DNA from: Actinopolyspora biskrensis
Lineage (GTDB): Bacteria > Actinomycetota > Actinomycetes > Mycobacteriales > Pseudonocardiaceae
NCBI RefSeq assembly: GCF_013408175.1
Contig: NZ_JACBYW010000001.1
Location: 1,240,001 to 1,304,000, forward strand
Reading direction: 5' to 3'
Length of the DNA stretch: 64,000 nt
In this document: positions 23,998 to 33,196 of the stretch, one piece after another
How positions within the stretch are numbered: the stretch's first letter is position 1
How the letters are laid out: each line of letters begins with the position of its first letter
Notes under the pieces: model-generated
The model's input: only the letters and a program-made list of their open reading frames with translations
Databases searched by the model: none
Told to the model about the DNA's origin: nothing
Program-made: the position numbers and the translations under genes

Positions 23998-24786
23998 ATG
24001 ATCACCACTGATTTCGTCGTCGGCTCCCCGTGCTGGATCGATATCGCAGCCCCGGACGTGTCCGCGGCCGTCGATTTCTACCGCTCGGTGTTCGACTGGG
24101 AGTACGAACAGCTGGGTGAGGAGGAGGAGTACGGTTTCTTCCGGCTCGGGGGGAGGAAGGTGGCCGGGATCGGCGGCCTCACCGAGGAAGACGCCCGTTC
24201 GGCGTGGATGATCTATTTCAGGACCGACGACGTCGACGAGGCGAGCCAGACCGTCCGCCAGCTGGGTGGGACCGTGCGTCGTGAACCTTTTGACGACGAT
24301 CAGGCTCGGATGGCCCAGTTCAGCGACCCACTGGGGGCTCAGTTCGCGGTGTGGCAGCCGAAGGCATCCCGGGGGGTGGAGAAGACGGACGAGCCGGGGG
24401 CGTTGAACTGGATCGAGCTCTACACGACCCACGTGGCCGCGGCCAAGGAGTTCTACGTCGAGCTGTTCGGCTGGCAGACGGAGGACATGCCCCTGCCCAG
24501 CGGGTCGAGCACCTATTCGTTGATAACCCCGAGCGGAGGATCCCAGGAGCGCGTGATCGGGGGGATGATGCAGCTCGCTCCGGAGCATCTCGCCCTGACC
24601 GGTGGACAGCCCTACTGGCATCCGGTGTTCGCGGTGCGGGACTGTGACGCGACCATGTCGCGGGTCGTCTCGAGCGGGGGAAGTGTGCAGATGGGGCCGG
24701 AGAACGCGGCGGGCGTGGGGCGGATGGCCGTCTGCCTGGATCTCTCCCGGAGCGATTTCGTCGTGCTGGAGTCCGCGGCCGACTGA
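23998..24786 (+). CDS. Two-domain VOC (glyoxalase/bleomycin-resistance fold) protein
   Basis: This 262-residue protein has two VOC modules (about 5-118 and 132-258). Each begins with a WI-type strand followed by a helix: CWIDIAAPDVSAAVDFYRSV and NWIELYTTHVAAAKEFYVEL. Such tandem-VOC proteins include mycobacterial CFP30-type antigens and putative hydroxylases; they usually bind a metal and a small substrate. The exact reaction is unknown. ATG with GGAAGGGA 7 bases upstream. Confidence 0.85.
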   Translation: MITTDFVVGSPCWIDIAAPDVSAAVDFYRSVFDWEYEQLGEEEEYGFFRLGGRKVAGIGGLTEEDARSAWMIYFRTDDVDEASQTVRQLGGTVRREPFDDDQARMAQFSDPLGAQFAVWQPKASRGVEKTDEPGALNWIELYTTHVAAAKEFYVELFGWQTEDMPLPSGSSTYSLITPSGGSQERVIGGMMQLAPEHLALTGGQPYWHPVFAVRDCDATMSRVVSSGGSVQMGPENAAGVGRMAVCLDLSRSDFVVLESAAD

Positions 24787-25144
24787 CCGGCGTTCTCCGT
24801 TCTCCCCTCTCGTGGGGACGGCGTGGTCGTTCCGGCGCTGCCGGCGCCGAAAGGAAACCGGGGCCGACCGGCAACTCGACCGGAGAAGCCCTACGAGCAC
24901 TCCCGGCGGTTGCCCCTCGGTGCTCGGTACCTCCGATCAGGGGTGCTGGTTCCACTCGTTTCGGTGAGTAGTGCTCCGATATCCGGCGTCAACGATCAGC
25001 AGAGCGTTGACCTTCGGTAACTTCACTTCTACCTTTCGTTTTCAAAGGTTTTCGAACGCCTTTCGAAATATCGAACGTATTGTTCGGCGGTGGGCCAACT
25101 CCGGTGTCCACCGTGCTTTCCGATTCCGGTGGAGGTGTTGTTCC
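24787..25144 (+). promoter_or_regulatory. Upstream region of the arabinanase gene with TTCGAA boxes
   Basis: The last 120 bases are AT-rich and contain three TCGAA boxes (TTCGAA at 25051-25056, TTCGAA at 25062-25067, TCGAA at 25071-25075); TTCGA/TCGAA form an inverted pair around 25062-25075. This looks like a sugar-responsive operator and promoter region. The first 240 bases hold nothing recognised. Confidence 0.45.
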
Positions 25145-26122
25145 ATGCGTGGACATCCGGCTCGAATGGCAGGAGTGCTCGGAGCCGTGCTGATGTCGGT
25201 GAGTTGGGCGGTTCCCGCCGCCGCCGCCGACTATCCGATGCCGGGACTCGTGACGGGGGACCTGGCCGCGCACGACCCCTCCATGGTGCGAAGGGACTCC
25301 GGATACCTGCTGACCTCCACGCACGGGGGGATCGAGACACGCACCTCGACCGACCGAACCCACTTCGAACGGAACGGTTCGGCTTTCGACACCGTTCCCG
25401 AATGGGTGCACGAATACAATTCGTCCGGGGACGTCTGGGCTCCGGACATCTCCTTCCACTCGGGCAGGTACTGGATGTACTACTCGGCGTCCTCGTTCGG
25501 CTCGAACCACTCCGCGATCGGGCTGGCCACCAGCACCTCAGGCGACCCGGGGACCTGGCAGGACGAAGGGATCGTGTACTCCACGGCCAGCGGGGACGAC
25601 CACAACGCCATCGATCCCAATCTGCTGGTCGACGACTCGGGGAAGTGGTGGTTGTCGTTCGGCTCCTTCTGGAGCGGAATCCGCATGATCAGACTGGATC
25701 CCGCCACCGGTAAGCGGCACGGTGCGGACGGCACGCTGTACCACCTGGCCAACGGCCCAGCCGGATCGCACGCCGTCGAGGCCCCGGCGATCATCCGGCA
25801 CGGCGACCACTACTACCTGTTCGTCTCCTTCGGCCAGTGCTGCCAGGGAACCGACAGCACCTACCGGGTGATGGTGGGACGGGCCACCAGTCCGACGGGG
25901 CCGTACACGGACCGCTCGGGCACGCCGATGCTGGAGAACGGGGGGACCGAGATACTGGGCAGCCACGACAACGTGATCGGTCCGGGCGGGCAGAGCGTTC
26001 TCGAGGACGGTTCCGACGACCTGCTCGTCTACCACTACTACGACGCCGACCAGCAGGGAGCCACCAGGTTGGGAATCAACACCCTGGAGTGGGACGAACA
26101 GGGCTGGCCCCGGGTGGTGTGA
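25145..26122 (+). CDS. Secreted endo-arabinanase (GH43)
   Basis: This 325-residue enzyme has a Sec signal peptide (MRGHPARMAGVLGAVLMSVS through AAA, cleavage near residue 28) and a five-bladed GH43 domain. The three catalytic acids are visible: Asp44 (HDPSMV, base), Asp157 (DPNLLVD, pKa modulator) and Glu212 (VEAPAII, acid). HDNVIGPGGQS near the end matches the arabinanase calcium-site loop. It should cut alpha-1,5-L-arabinan outside the cell by inversion. ATG with GGAGG 9 bases upstream. No arabinose uptake genes are adjacent. Confidence 0.92.
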   Translation: MRGHPARMAGVLGAVLMSVSWAVPAAAADYPMPGLVTGDLAAHDPSMVRRDSGYLLTSTHGGIETRTSTDRTHFERNGSAFDTVPEWVHEYNSSGDVWAPDISFHSGRYWMYYSASSFGSNHSAIGLATSTSGDPGTWQDEGIVYSTASGDDHNAIDPNLLVDDSGKWWLSFGSFWSGIRMIRLDPATGKRHGADGTLYHLANGPAGSHAVEAPAIIRHGDHYYLFVSFGQCCQGTDSTYRVMVGRATSPTGPYTDRSGTPMLENGGTEILGSHDNVIGPGGQSVLEDGSDDLLVYHYYDADQQGATRLGINTLEWDEQGWPRVV

Positions 26123-26132
26123 CGGGAGCGTT

Positions 26133-26166
26133 CTCCGGGCCGTGCCCCGCGGGGCACGGCCCGGAG
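26133..26166. terminator. Bidirectional terminator, arabinanase / BCCT gene
   Basis: A perfect 16-bp stem (26133-26148 with 26151-26166, arm CTCCGGGCCGTGCCCC) with a minimal loop lies 10 bases after the arabinanase stop and 28 bases after the end of the convergent transporter gene. Confidence 0.85.
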
Positions 26167-26193
26167 CGTCGTCCGGACAGGGGACGGCGCGAG

Positions 26194-27855
26194 TCACCGC
26201 TCCGAGCGCTTCGTCCCTCCGGAGTTCGACTCGCCTCCCTCGTCCTCCTGGGCGCGCTGTCGGACGGAGTGCCGAACCGTGGCCTCCCGCAGCCCCACCA
26301 GCGGACTGGGCTCCTCGGGACGGGCCACCATGGGGCGTTCCTCGTTGAGCCCCTTGCTCAGTCCGATGCACATCAGCAGCAGCACGATGCAGAACGGCAG
26401 TCCCGCCAGGATCGAAGCGGTCTGCAGCGCGCTCAACGCGTCCGTCCCGCTGACCGCTCCCGCCGCGAGCAGCACCGCGGCGATCACACCTTCCATGACG
26501 GCCCAGAACAGGCGTTGCTGCCACCGCGGGTGGGGATCACCGCCGTTGGTGAGTATGTCGACCACCAGCGAACCGGAGTCCGAGGACGTGGCGAAGAACA
26601 GCACCACCACGATGATCGCTATCACCGAGGCGATCGTGGTGATGATCCCGAGCACGGGAAGTTGCTCGAACAGCACGAACATCGCCGTCTCGGAGCTGGC
26701 GTCGGCGAGCGGGTTGGCCGGGTTGGCCCGGAGCCGCTGCAGCGCGGCGTCCCCGAAGACGGTCAACCACACCATGGAGGCGCCGACAGGGGCGAACAGC
26801 GCTCCTCCGATGAACTGCCGGATGGTGCGGCCGTAGGAGATCCTGGCCAGGAACATCCCGACGAACGGTGACCAGGAGATCCACCAGCCCCAGTAGAACA
26901 GGGTCCAGCTGCTCTGCCAGTCCTGCGCCTGCGGGCTGTTGGGATAGGTCTCGAAACTCGTCAGCGGCAGGTTCTGCAGGTATGTCCCGATGTTCGTGGC
27001 CAGCGCGTTGACGATGTCCCGCGAGGAGGCGGACACGAAGACGAACACCATCAGGGCGAAGGCGAGCCAGAGGTTGATCAGGGACAGGTTGCGGATCCCC
27101 TTGTCGATCCCCAGCAGCACCGACACGACGGCGATCGCCGTGATGGCCAGGATCAGGATCACCTGCAGCCCGGCCGTGTTCTCGATCCCGAACAGGGTCT
27201 GCAGCCCGGCTCCGACCTGCTGGCCGCCGATGCCCAACGAGGTGCCCAAGCCGAACAGGGTGCCGAACACCGCGAGGATGTCGATCACGTGGCCGATCCA
27301 GCCGTAGATGCGGTTTCCGATCAACGGGTAGAACGCGGCGGCCGGGCGCAGCGGCAGTCCCTTGCGGAACGCGAAGTAGCCCAGTGAGAGGCCGAGCACG
27401 ATGTAGATCGCCCACGGGTGCAGTCCCCAGTGGAAGAGCGTGAGGTTCATCGCTTCGGGAACTGCTTCCGCGGTACCCCCCGGGCCGGTGGGCGGGTCGA
27501 GGTAATGTGAAATCGGCTCACTCACCGCGAAGTAGACCAGGCCGATTCCCATCCCGGCGGTGAACAGCATGGCGAACCAGGCCATCTTGCCGTACTCGGG
27601 TCTCGAGTCGGGTGGCCCCATGCGGAGGGTGCCGAAGCGACTCAGCATGATCACCACGACGAAGATGAGGAAGAAGGTGGCCGCCAGTATGTAGAGCCAG
27701 CCGAAGTTCGTGGTGATGAAGCTGTTGACGGTCCCGGCCACCGTCGCGACATTGGACGGAGCCAGCACCCCCCACAGAACGAAGGCCACCGCTATGATCC
27801 CCGAGATGATGAACACCGGGGGATTTGTGTGGGTCCTGATGTAGTCTCGAATCAC
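26194..27855 (-). CDS. BCCT-family betaine/carnitine/choline transporter
   Basis: This 553-residue transporter has 12 predicted membrane helices and the BCCT signatures GIGLVYFAVSEPISHY and FYWGWWISWSPFVGMFLARI, the aromatic box that holds trimethylammonium substrates, followed by SYGRTIRQF. It should import glycine betaine or choline with Na+ or H+ for osmoprotection. The C-terminal 50 residues are charged and may act as an osmosensor, as in BetP. GTG start at 27855. Substrate choice is inference. Confidence 0.92.
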   Translation of the reverse strand: MIRDYIRTHTNPPVFIISGIIAVAFVLWGVLAPSNVATVAGTVNSFITTNFGWLYILAATFFLIFVVVIMLSRFGTLRMGPPDSRPEYGKMAWFAMLFTAGMGIGLVYFAVSEPISHYLDPPTGPGGTAEAVPEAMNLTLFHWGLHPWAIYIVLGLSLGYFAFRKGLPLRPAAAFYPLIGNRIYGWIGHVIDILAVFGTLFGLGTSLGIGGQQVGAGLQTLFGIENTAGLQVILILAITAIAVVSVLLGIDKGIRNLSLINLWLAFALMVFVFVSASSRDIVNALATNIGTYLQNLPLTSFETYPNSPQAQDWQSSWTLFYWGWWISWSPFVGMFLARISYGRTIRQFIGGALFAPVGASMVWLTVFGDAALQRLRANPANPLADASSETAMFVLFEQLPVLGIITTIASVIAIIVVVLFFATSSDSGSLVVDILTNGGDPHPRWQQRLFWAVMEGVIAAVLLAAGAVSGTDALSALQTASILAGLPFCIVLLLMCIGLSKGLNEERPMVARPEEPSPLVGLREATVRHSVRQRAQEDEGGESNSGGTKRSER

Positions 27856-28185
27856 TGTGGATCACCATCCCCGAGCGCCGCGGGGCACACTTGTGGCGAA
27901 GAATCCGAGGGTACTCGGCATCCGGTGCACCATCTTCCTGCATAGTGCCGTCCTACGCAGGACAGGAAGCCGTGTGCTGCTCGGTGCGTCCCCCGGTGGG
28001 GTGCTGTATCGGTTGAGTGCCGCCGGTGGAAACCTGAGTGGCCGTCCGGTTGCCGGTCCGTGTCGATGTCCCCGGAGGTCCCGGAGGTGTCGCGGGACAC
28101 CTCGATCGGTGCGGCGGCCTCCGCCGCGCGTCGTGGGCAGCGGTTAGCGTGATGGGGCAGTCGCGATCGGCGAGGAAGGTGCGAC
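27856..28185. other. Divergent intergenic region, no gene seen
   Basis: These 330 bases separate the BCCT gene from the SRPBCC gene. A 7-bp inverted repeat CTTCCTG/CAGGAAG lies around 27935-27970. No promoter can be assigned with confidence. Confidence 0.45.
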
Positions 28186-28647
28186 ATGGTGGAACCGACC
28201 GCGAGCGCGCGGGCCGAACTGAAGGTCTCGGCCGACGAGGCCTACCGAATGGTGACCGACCTCGACACGCTCGCCGCAGTCTCGGAGGAACTGGAAAGCT
28301 GCGTCTGGCTGGACGAGACGCCGGTGGTGCCCGGAATCAGGTTCCGGGGCCACAACAGGAACGGTGCCAGATCGTGGTCGACGGTGGCCACGGTGCGTTC
28401 GGCGGAGCGGGGAAAGTGCTTCGCATTCGACGTCGACGACGGGGAGGTCCCCGTCTCGCACTGGCAGTACGAGATACATCCCACCGGTTCCGGTTGTGTC
28501 GTGGTCGAAAGCACCTGGGACCGGCGTCCTCAGTGGTACACCCCGGTGAGTGCGGAAACCACGGGAGAGACCGACCGCGGTGCGGCGAATCAGCGCAACA
28601 TCGAGCGAACACTGCGGGCGCTGCGCGAGCTCGTCGAACAGGATTGA
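28186..28647 (+). CDS. SRPBCC (START-like) family protein
   Basis: This 153-residue protein has the SRPBCC layout: ASARAELKVSADEAYRMVTD at the first strand and helix, FRGHNRNGARSWSTVATV in the central strands and a long C-terminal helix (NQRNIERTLRALRELVE). The fold makes a deep hydrophobic pocket for polyketides, lipids or other ligands. No catalytic residue can be named. ATG start with GAAGG upstream. It is not clearly coupled to a neighbour. Confidence 0.85.
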   Translation: MVEPTASARAELKVSADEAYRMVTDLDTLAAVSEELESCVWLDETPVVPGIRFRGHNRNGARSWSTVATVRSAERGKCFAFDVDDGEVPVSHWQYEIHPTGSGCVVVESTWDRRPQWYTPVSAETTGETDRGAANQRNIERTLRALRELVEQD

Positions 28648-29169
28648 GTAGCGCGTGACTCGTCGCCCCGCCGGGGCCGGAACTCGTCGGGAACTGTCCT
28701 CGTGAAGGGGGTCCGCTCTTTCGGCGGATCCCCGCGGGGCGCCGTTCGGGCAGTCGTCGGCCCGGTGGGAGGGCCGGCGGATCGGTTTGCTTGGCGGGGG
28801 GCGAGCGGTTGCGCCGCTTGCCCGAGGACCGGCCCGGCCGAGCGAGTGCTCGCCCGGACCGCGCGGGCGCCGAGCCGGGGACAGGGCCGAACGCTGGGAA
28901 ACTGTTCGCCGAACGGCTTCTTTGAGCCGGGATACTTTCCCGTGCAGACCGTAGTAGGTGCGCGGAACCGTTCGTCGTCGGGCACCGCGAGGCCGCGGTC
29001 CGTCGAGTGCGTACGATCTTGCCTGCGACCACCTCGCCGAACCGAAGTTGTGCCGGGCGAGTCCACCGTGGACCTCGGATCGCGGGACAGGCGCGAACTC
29101 CGGACGGCGGTGTCGCCTTCGTGGCGGCCATGGCGCGTGGTGCCCCGCACGTTCATTCACGAGGGACGC
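28648..29169. other. Upstream region of the conservon
   Basis: These 522 bases precede the conservon kinase. The frame of that gene stays open upstream to 28702, but the extra residues are Arg/Pro-rich without a motif, so I treat them as leader. GAGGGACGC before 29170 acts as ribosome-binding site. Confidence 0.5.
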
Positions 29170-30453
29170 ATGACAAAACAACACTCAATGAATTCGAGTC
29201 TCCGTTCCGGTCCTGCTCTGGTGATCCGTTCGGCCGGAATGGCCGGTTTGACCGCTCTGGCGGTCGCTGGAGCGGTCACCGTGGTGCGACAGCGGAATCG
29301 GATAACCGAGCTGACCAAACAACTCGGTGAGCACGAAGCCGAACTCGAACATCTGCGCACCAAACGGTTACCGGCACTCGCCGAATCGATGAACGGGGGG
29401 ACGCACACCCAGGTGCCCGGGCCGCTCGGCGGTGGGAACGAGCACGGCGCCGCCGAGTCGGTGGAATCGCTCGTGGACGGTATCGAAGAGGTCGTGCGGC
29501 TCACTCGCGAGCACGTGGAGCAGGCTTCGCGACGGACACTGACCGGTGTGCTGGACACGGTGCGCGGTTTGGCCGCCGAGCAGCACATGGCGGTCTCGGA
29601 GATGCAGCACCGGCACGACGACGCGAACGTGCTCGCCGACCTGTACACGATCGATCACGCAGGTTCCCAGCTCAGCAGGAGGCTGCGGGGGTTCGCCGTG
29701 CTGTTCGGCGCGTGGATCGGGCAACAGCGCTCGGCCACCCCTGTCCAGGAGATCCTGCGCGGGGCGCAGTCGCAGATCAGGGACTACCAGCGGATCACGG
29801 TGAGTGCCCACTACCCGGAGATCGCCGGTTCCTCCGTGGAGGAGCTCGGGGTGATCACCCGCGTGGTGGAGCCCCTCGTGCTCGTCATCGCCGAGCTGCT
29901 GGACAACGCCGCCCGGTACTCGCCGCCCTACGCCCAGGTGGCCGTGGGGGTGCAGCCTGCGCACAACGGAGTGGCCATCACGATCGACGACGCCGGGGTC
30001 GGGATGCCGATCGAGGAGCAGCGCCGTGCCGAGCGGCTGTTGTCCAACGAACACGTCGCGCTGGACGAGATCGGTGATCCGCCCCGCGTCGGTTTCGCCG
30101 TCGTCGGGCTGCTGGCCGCGCGTTACGGGCTGCGGGTTTCGGTGGACGCGCCCCCGAGCTACGGGGGAGTCCGCGCGGTCGTGTTCGTGCCCAACGAATC
30201 GCTGACCCACGTCGAGCGGGAGCAGCAGGCCGAAGAGCCCGCCGCCGCTGCCGGCGAGGTCCGGCAGGGCACGACCTCGAGCGGGTTGCCGAAACGCAGT
30301 CGTCGGGACCGCGACACCACGGCCAAACAGGCTCCCGCGGCTGTCCCGGAGAGCTCCGACAGCGCGACGGGATTGGCCGCCTGGCAGCAGGCCACCGAAG
30401 CCAACAGCACCACGGCCGCGGGTGAGAACGAGGGGGAGGACAGCCACGCATGA
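29170..30453 (+). CDS. cvnA: Conservon sensor-kinase-like protein CvnA
   Basis: This 427-residue protein starts the conservon. It has one N-terminal membrane helix (about 18-38), a coiled region (RQRNRITELTKQLGEHEAEL), a helical segment and a HATPase_c ATP-binding domain (about 235-345) with ELLDNAARYSPP (N box) and DDAGVGMP (G1). The C-terminal 80 residues are disordered. Conservon kinases assemble with CvnB, C and D at the membrane like a G-protein-coupled system and influence development and secondary metabolism in Streptomyces. ATG 29170 is chosen; ATGA overlap with cvnB. Confidence 0.9.
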   Translation: MTKQHSMNSSLRSGPALVIRSAGMAGLTALAVAGAVTVVRQRNRITELTKQLGEHEAELEHLRTKRLPALAESMNGGTHTQVPGPLGGGNEHGAAESVESLVDGIEEVVRLTREHVEQASRRTLTGVLDTVRGLAAEQHMAVSEMQHRHDDANVLADLYTIDHAGSQLSRRLRGFAVLFGAWIGQQRSATPVQEILRGAQSQIRDYQRITVSAHYPEIAGSSVEELGVITRVVEPLVLVIAELLDNAARYSPPYAQVAVGVQPAHNGVAITIDDAGVGMPIEEQRRAERLLSNEHVALDEIGDPPRVGFAVVGLLAARYGLRVSVDAPPSYGGVRAVVFVPNESLTHVEREQQAEEPAAAAGEVRQGTTSSGLPKRSRRDRDTTAKQAPAAVPESSDSATGLAAWQQATEANSTTAAGENEGEDSHA

Positions 30454-30875
30454 ACACCAACACCGTTCGGCGGCCCGAGCTGCGCTGGATGCTCGACGAC
30501 GTGCTGCTGCCCGAGGTGCGCAGCGCCGTGGTGCTGGCCAGGGACGGACTGGTCATCACGGCGACCGGGGACATCGACGAGTCCGATGCCGACCGGTTCG
30601 CGGCCTGCCTGGCCTCGCTGCGGGGTGCCTCGGCGGCTTCGGCCGAGTTCTGTTCCGACAGCTCGGGGGGAGAGCCGACGTGGAATCAGACCCTCATCGA
30701 GCTGAACACCGGATACGTCTTCCTCATCGCGGCCGGGTCGCACGCCTACATGGGGGTTTCCACGACGAAGAAGGTCGACATGGGGCCCGCCACGCAGCGT
30801 TTTCACGCCGTGGTGCAGAAGCTGGGGGCCGAACTGGGCACACTTCCCCGTTCCGGGGACAGTGACCGATCATGA
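30450..30875 (+). CDS. cvnB: Conservon roadblock/LC7 protein CvnB
   Basis: This 141-residue roadblock/LC7-fold protein is the second conservon member. Recognisable parts are LRWMLDDVLLPEVRSAVVLA at the N-terminus, GLVITATGDIDE, and NTGYVFLIAAGSHAYMGVST in the last strands. Family members bind and regulate the small GTPase CvnD (GAP or scaffold role). It overlaps cvnA and cvnC by 4 bases each. Confidence 0.92.
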   Translation: MNTNTVRRPELRWMLDDVLLPEVRSAVVLARDGLVITATGDIDESDADRFAACLASLRGASAASAEFCSDSSGGEPTWNQTLIELNTGYVFLIAAGSHAYMGVSTTKKVDMGPATQRFHAVVQKLGAELGTLPRSGDSDRS

Positions 30876-31234
30876 GTCCACCCCGGCGACGGGACCGGGA
30901 AGCCTTGGTGCGACCCTATTTGATCACCGGAGGACGAGCTCATCCGAGCGGGCGGGCTCTCGACCTCACCGCGCTGGTGCGCACGGAACGGGACACCGGT
31001 TACGTGGAACTGGGGCCGGAGCACGGACGTGTTCTTCGCCTGTGCTCCGGAGGGGCGCTTTCGATAGCCGAGATCGCGGCTCATCTCGAGCTTCCGGCCA
31101 GCGTGACCAGAGTGATCGTTTCCGATCTGGTCGATCAGGGTCGTTTGTCCACATTGTCCACCGAGTGGGATCGGCACGGACCCGATCGGGAACTGCTGCA
31201 GGAGGTGCTTGATGGGCTTAGAACCCTCCGGTGA
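30872..31234 (+). CDS. cvnC: Conservon DUF742 protein CvnC
   Basis: This 120-residue DUF742 protein starts with LVRPYLITGGRAHPSGRALD and continues LDLTALVRTERDTGYVELGP, then a winged-helix-like segment with EIAAHLELPASVTRVIVSDL. It is the third conservon member, of unknown biochemical role; it is thought to bind the other components. GTG/ATG-type overlap: it overlaps cvnB by 4 bases and cvnD by 23. Confidence 0.92.
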   Translation: MSPPRRRDREALVRPYLITGGRAHPSGRALDLTALVRTERDTGYVELGPEHGRVLRLCSGGALSIAEIAAHLELPASVTRVIVSDLVDQGRLSTLSTEWDRHGPDRELLQEVLDGLRTLR

Positions 31235-31817
31235 GGTGTACCTGCCCGACAGCGTCAGCACCGCCGTCAAGGTTCTGGTGCTCGGGCCTTTCGCGGTGGG
31301 CAAGAGCACCTTCGTCGGCACGTTGTCGGAGATCCCCCCGTTGCACACGGAGGAGACCATGACGCGAACCGGCGCCGTGGCCGACGACCCGCACGGGATC
31401 ACGGAGAAGACGACCACGACGGTGGCCCTGGACTTCGGGCGTCGCACCCTCAGCGACCGGGTCGTGCTCTACATGTTCGGCACACCGGGACAGCGGCGTT
31501 TCCTCTCCCTGTGGGAGGACCTCGCGCACGGTTCGCTGGGGGCGCTCGTGTTGGCCGACGTCGCCCGCATCGAGGAATCGTTCGACGTCATGAGTGTGCT
31601 CGAGGATCGCGGGCTCCCCTACGCCGTCGCGATCAACGATTTCAGCAGCGTCGAGATGCCGCCACGCGAGGAGCTGCGTGAGGCTTTCGACCTTCTGCCT
31701 GGGGTGCCCCTCGTGAGCTGTGACGCCCGCGACCGGCAGTCCACGGCACAAGCGATGATCTCACTGGTGGAGTACCTGCTCACCCCGTCCCCCGGACAGT
31801 CCCAGGAGTCCGCATGA
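31212..31817 (+). CDS. cvnD: Conservon GTPase CvnD
   Basis: This 201-residue small GTPase of the MglA/CvnD type has the P-loop GPFAVGKST, a switch-II-like DxxG region altered to MFGTPGQRRF and the base-recognition region INDFSS. It is membrane-associated through CvnA and acts as the G-protein of the conservon. The ATG at 31212 is preceded by GGAGGTGC; a TTG one codon upstream is possible. Confidence 0.93.
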   Translation: MGLEPSGEVYLPDSVSTAVKVLVLGPFAVGKSTFVGTLSEIPPLHTEETMTRTGAVADDPHGITEKTTTTVALDFGRRTLSDRVVLYMFGTPGQRRFLSLWEDLAHGSLGALVLADVARIEESFDVMSVLEDRGLPYAVAINDFSSVEMPPREELREAFDLLPGVPLVSCDARDRQSTAQAMISLVEYLLTPSPGQSQESA

Positions 31818-33196
31818 CCGAAACCGAAGACCTCGCCGCCATGGGCGGATGCCCCGCGGGGCAGGCCACCCCGATCCACGATCGTGCCTTCGCGGACGAT
31901 CCGGACGGGGTGTACGCGCGACTGCGCGAGCAGGGGCCGCTGGCCACGGTCGAGTTGGCGCCCGGGGTGCCCGCCACTCTCGTGCTGGACCACGAGACCG
32001 CGCTGTCCGTGCTGCGCGACCCGGAGACCTTCCCCAAGGACTCCCGCAACTGGCAACAGCACGCTCCGGAGGACAGCCCGGTGCTGCCCATGATGATGTA
32101 CCGGGACAACGTGCTGTTCCAGGACGGCCCCGAGCACCATCGACTGCGCGGGGCGATCACGGACGGCCTCGAAAGGTTCGATTCCTTCACGCTGCGCCGT
32201 TACGTCACGGAGAGCGCGGAGGAACTCATCCGCGGCTTCGCGCCGATCGGCCGGGCCGATCTGCTGAACGACTACGCGCGGATACTGCCGCTGTTGGTGC
32301 TGACCAGGCTTTTCGGCAGCCCTCCCGAGACCACGACGCGGATGGTTTCGGCCATCACGGCGTTGTGGGACGGTGTCGACGTCGAGCAGGCCAACGCGGA
32401 CTTGGGGAGCTGCATCTCCGAGGTCATCGCTCTGCGACGTGAGCACCCCGCTGCGGACGTGACCACGTGGTTGCTCGAGCACGAGGCGGAGCTCGGGCAC
32501 GAGGAGATGATCCAGCAGCTCGTCGTGCTCATGGGAGCCGGGGCGGAGCCGATGCAGAACCTCATCGCCAATGCCCTCCGGCTGTGGTTGTCGGACGACC
32601 GTTTCGCCGGGGACCTCTCGGGAGGGCGGTTGCCGGTCGAGGACGCCATCGAAGAGGTGCTGTGGAAACAGCCCCCGCTGGCCAACTACGCCATAACCTA
32701 CCCGGCGCGGGAGGTCGAGCTGGCGGGCCGGGCTCTTCCGGCGCATCGGCCCGTGGTCATCGGCATCGCCGCGGTCAACACCGACCCCGCGCTGAACACC
32801 TCCCGGCGCGACGGGAACCGGGCGCATCTGGCCTGGAGCGCGGGCGCGCACACCTGCCCGGCTCGCGGCACGGCTCACTTGATCGCCTCTGTCGCGATCG
32901 AGACCATTTTGGATAGGTTGCCGGACATGGACCTGGCCGTGCCCGTGGAGCAGCTGCAGTGGAGAACCGGGCCGTTCCACCGTGCTCTGACCACGCTTCC
33001 CGTGCACTTCCCGCCGGTCCCCGAACTCGACCGCGACGAGGAAGAGTCTGGAGGCGGCGACCAGTGGAGCACTCGTCCTGCCCTTACACGATGGACCCGA
33101 CAGGTCACGACGTCCACGCCGAAGCGGAGTTCCTCCGCCGGGAAGGGCCTGCGACAAGGGTTGAGTTACCTGGGGGAGTGGTTGCGTGGGCGGTGA
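31814..33196 (+). CDS. Conservon cytochrome P450 CvnE (CYP157-like, no ExxR)
   Basis: This 460-residue P450 has the heme loop [12 protein letters not shown] with Cys348 and an I helix [11 protein letters not shown] with Pro in place of the usual Thr. The K-helix box is E280-E-V-L283-W, so the Arg of the almost invariant ExxR motif is Leu. Known Streptomyces CYP157 proteins share this loss and sit in conservons. The last 55 residues (after VHFPPVPEL) look non-native: they read the start of the next gene in another frame, giving a 133-base overlap. Redox partner and substrate are unknown. ATGA overlap with cvnD. Confidence 0.9.
   Translation: MTETEDLAAMGGCPAGQATPIHDRAFADDPDGVYARLREQGPLATVELAPGVPATLVLDHETALSVLRDPETFPKDSRNWQQHAPEDSPVLPMMMYRDNVLFQDGPEHHRLRGAITDGLERFDSFTLRRYVTESAEELIRGFAPIGRADLLNDYARILPLLVLTRLFGSPPETTTRMVSAITALWDGVDVEQANADLGSCISEVIALRREHPAADVTTWLLEHEAELGHEEMIQQLVVLMGAGAEPMQNLIANALRLWLSDDRFAGDLSGGRLPVEDAIEEVLWKQPPLANYAITYPAREVELAGRALPAHRPVVIGIAAVNTDPALNTSRRDGNRAHLAWSAGAHTCPARGTAHLIASVAIETILDRLPDMDLAVPVEQLQWRTGPFHRALTTLPVHFPPVPELDRDEEESGGGDQWSTRPALTRWTRQVTTSTPKRSSSAGKGLRQGLSYLGEWLRGR

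Noticed and set aside
28702-29169. N-terminal extension of CvnA
   Set aside because: The in-frame residues are Arg/Pro-rich without motif and a good start with a ribosome-binding site lies at 29170.
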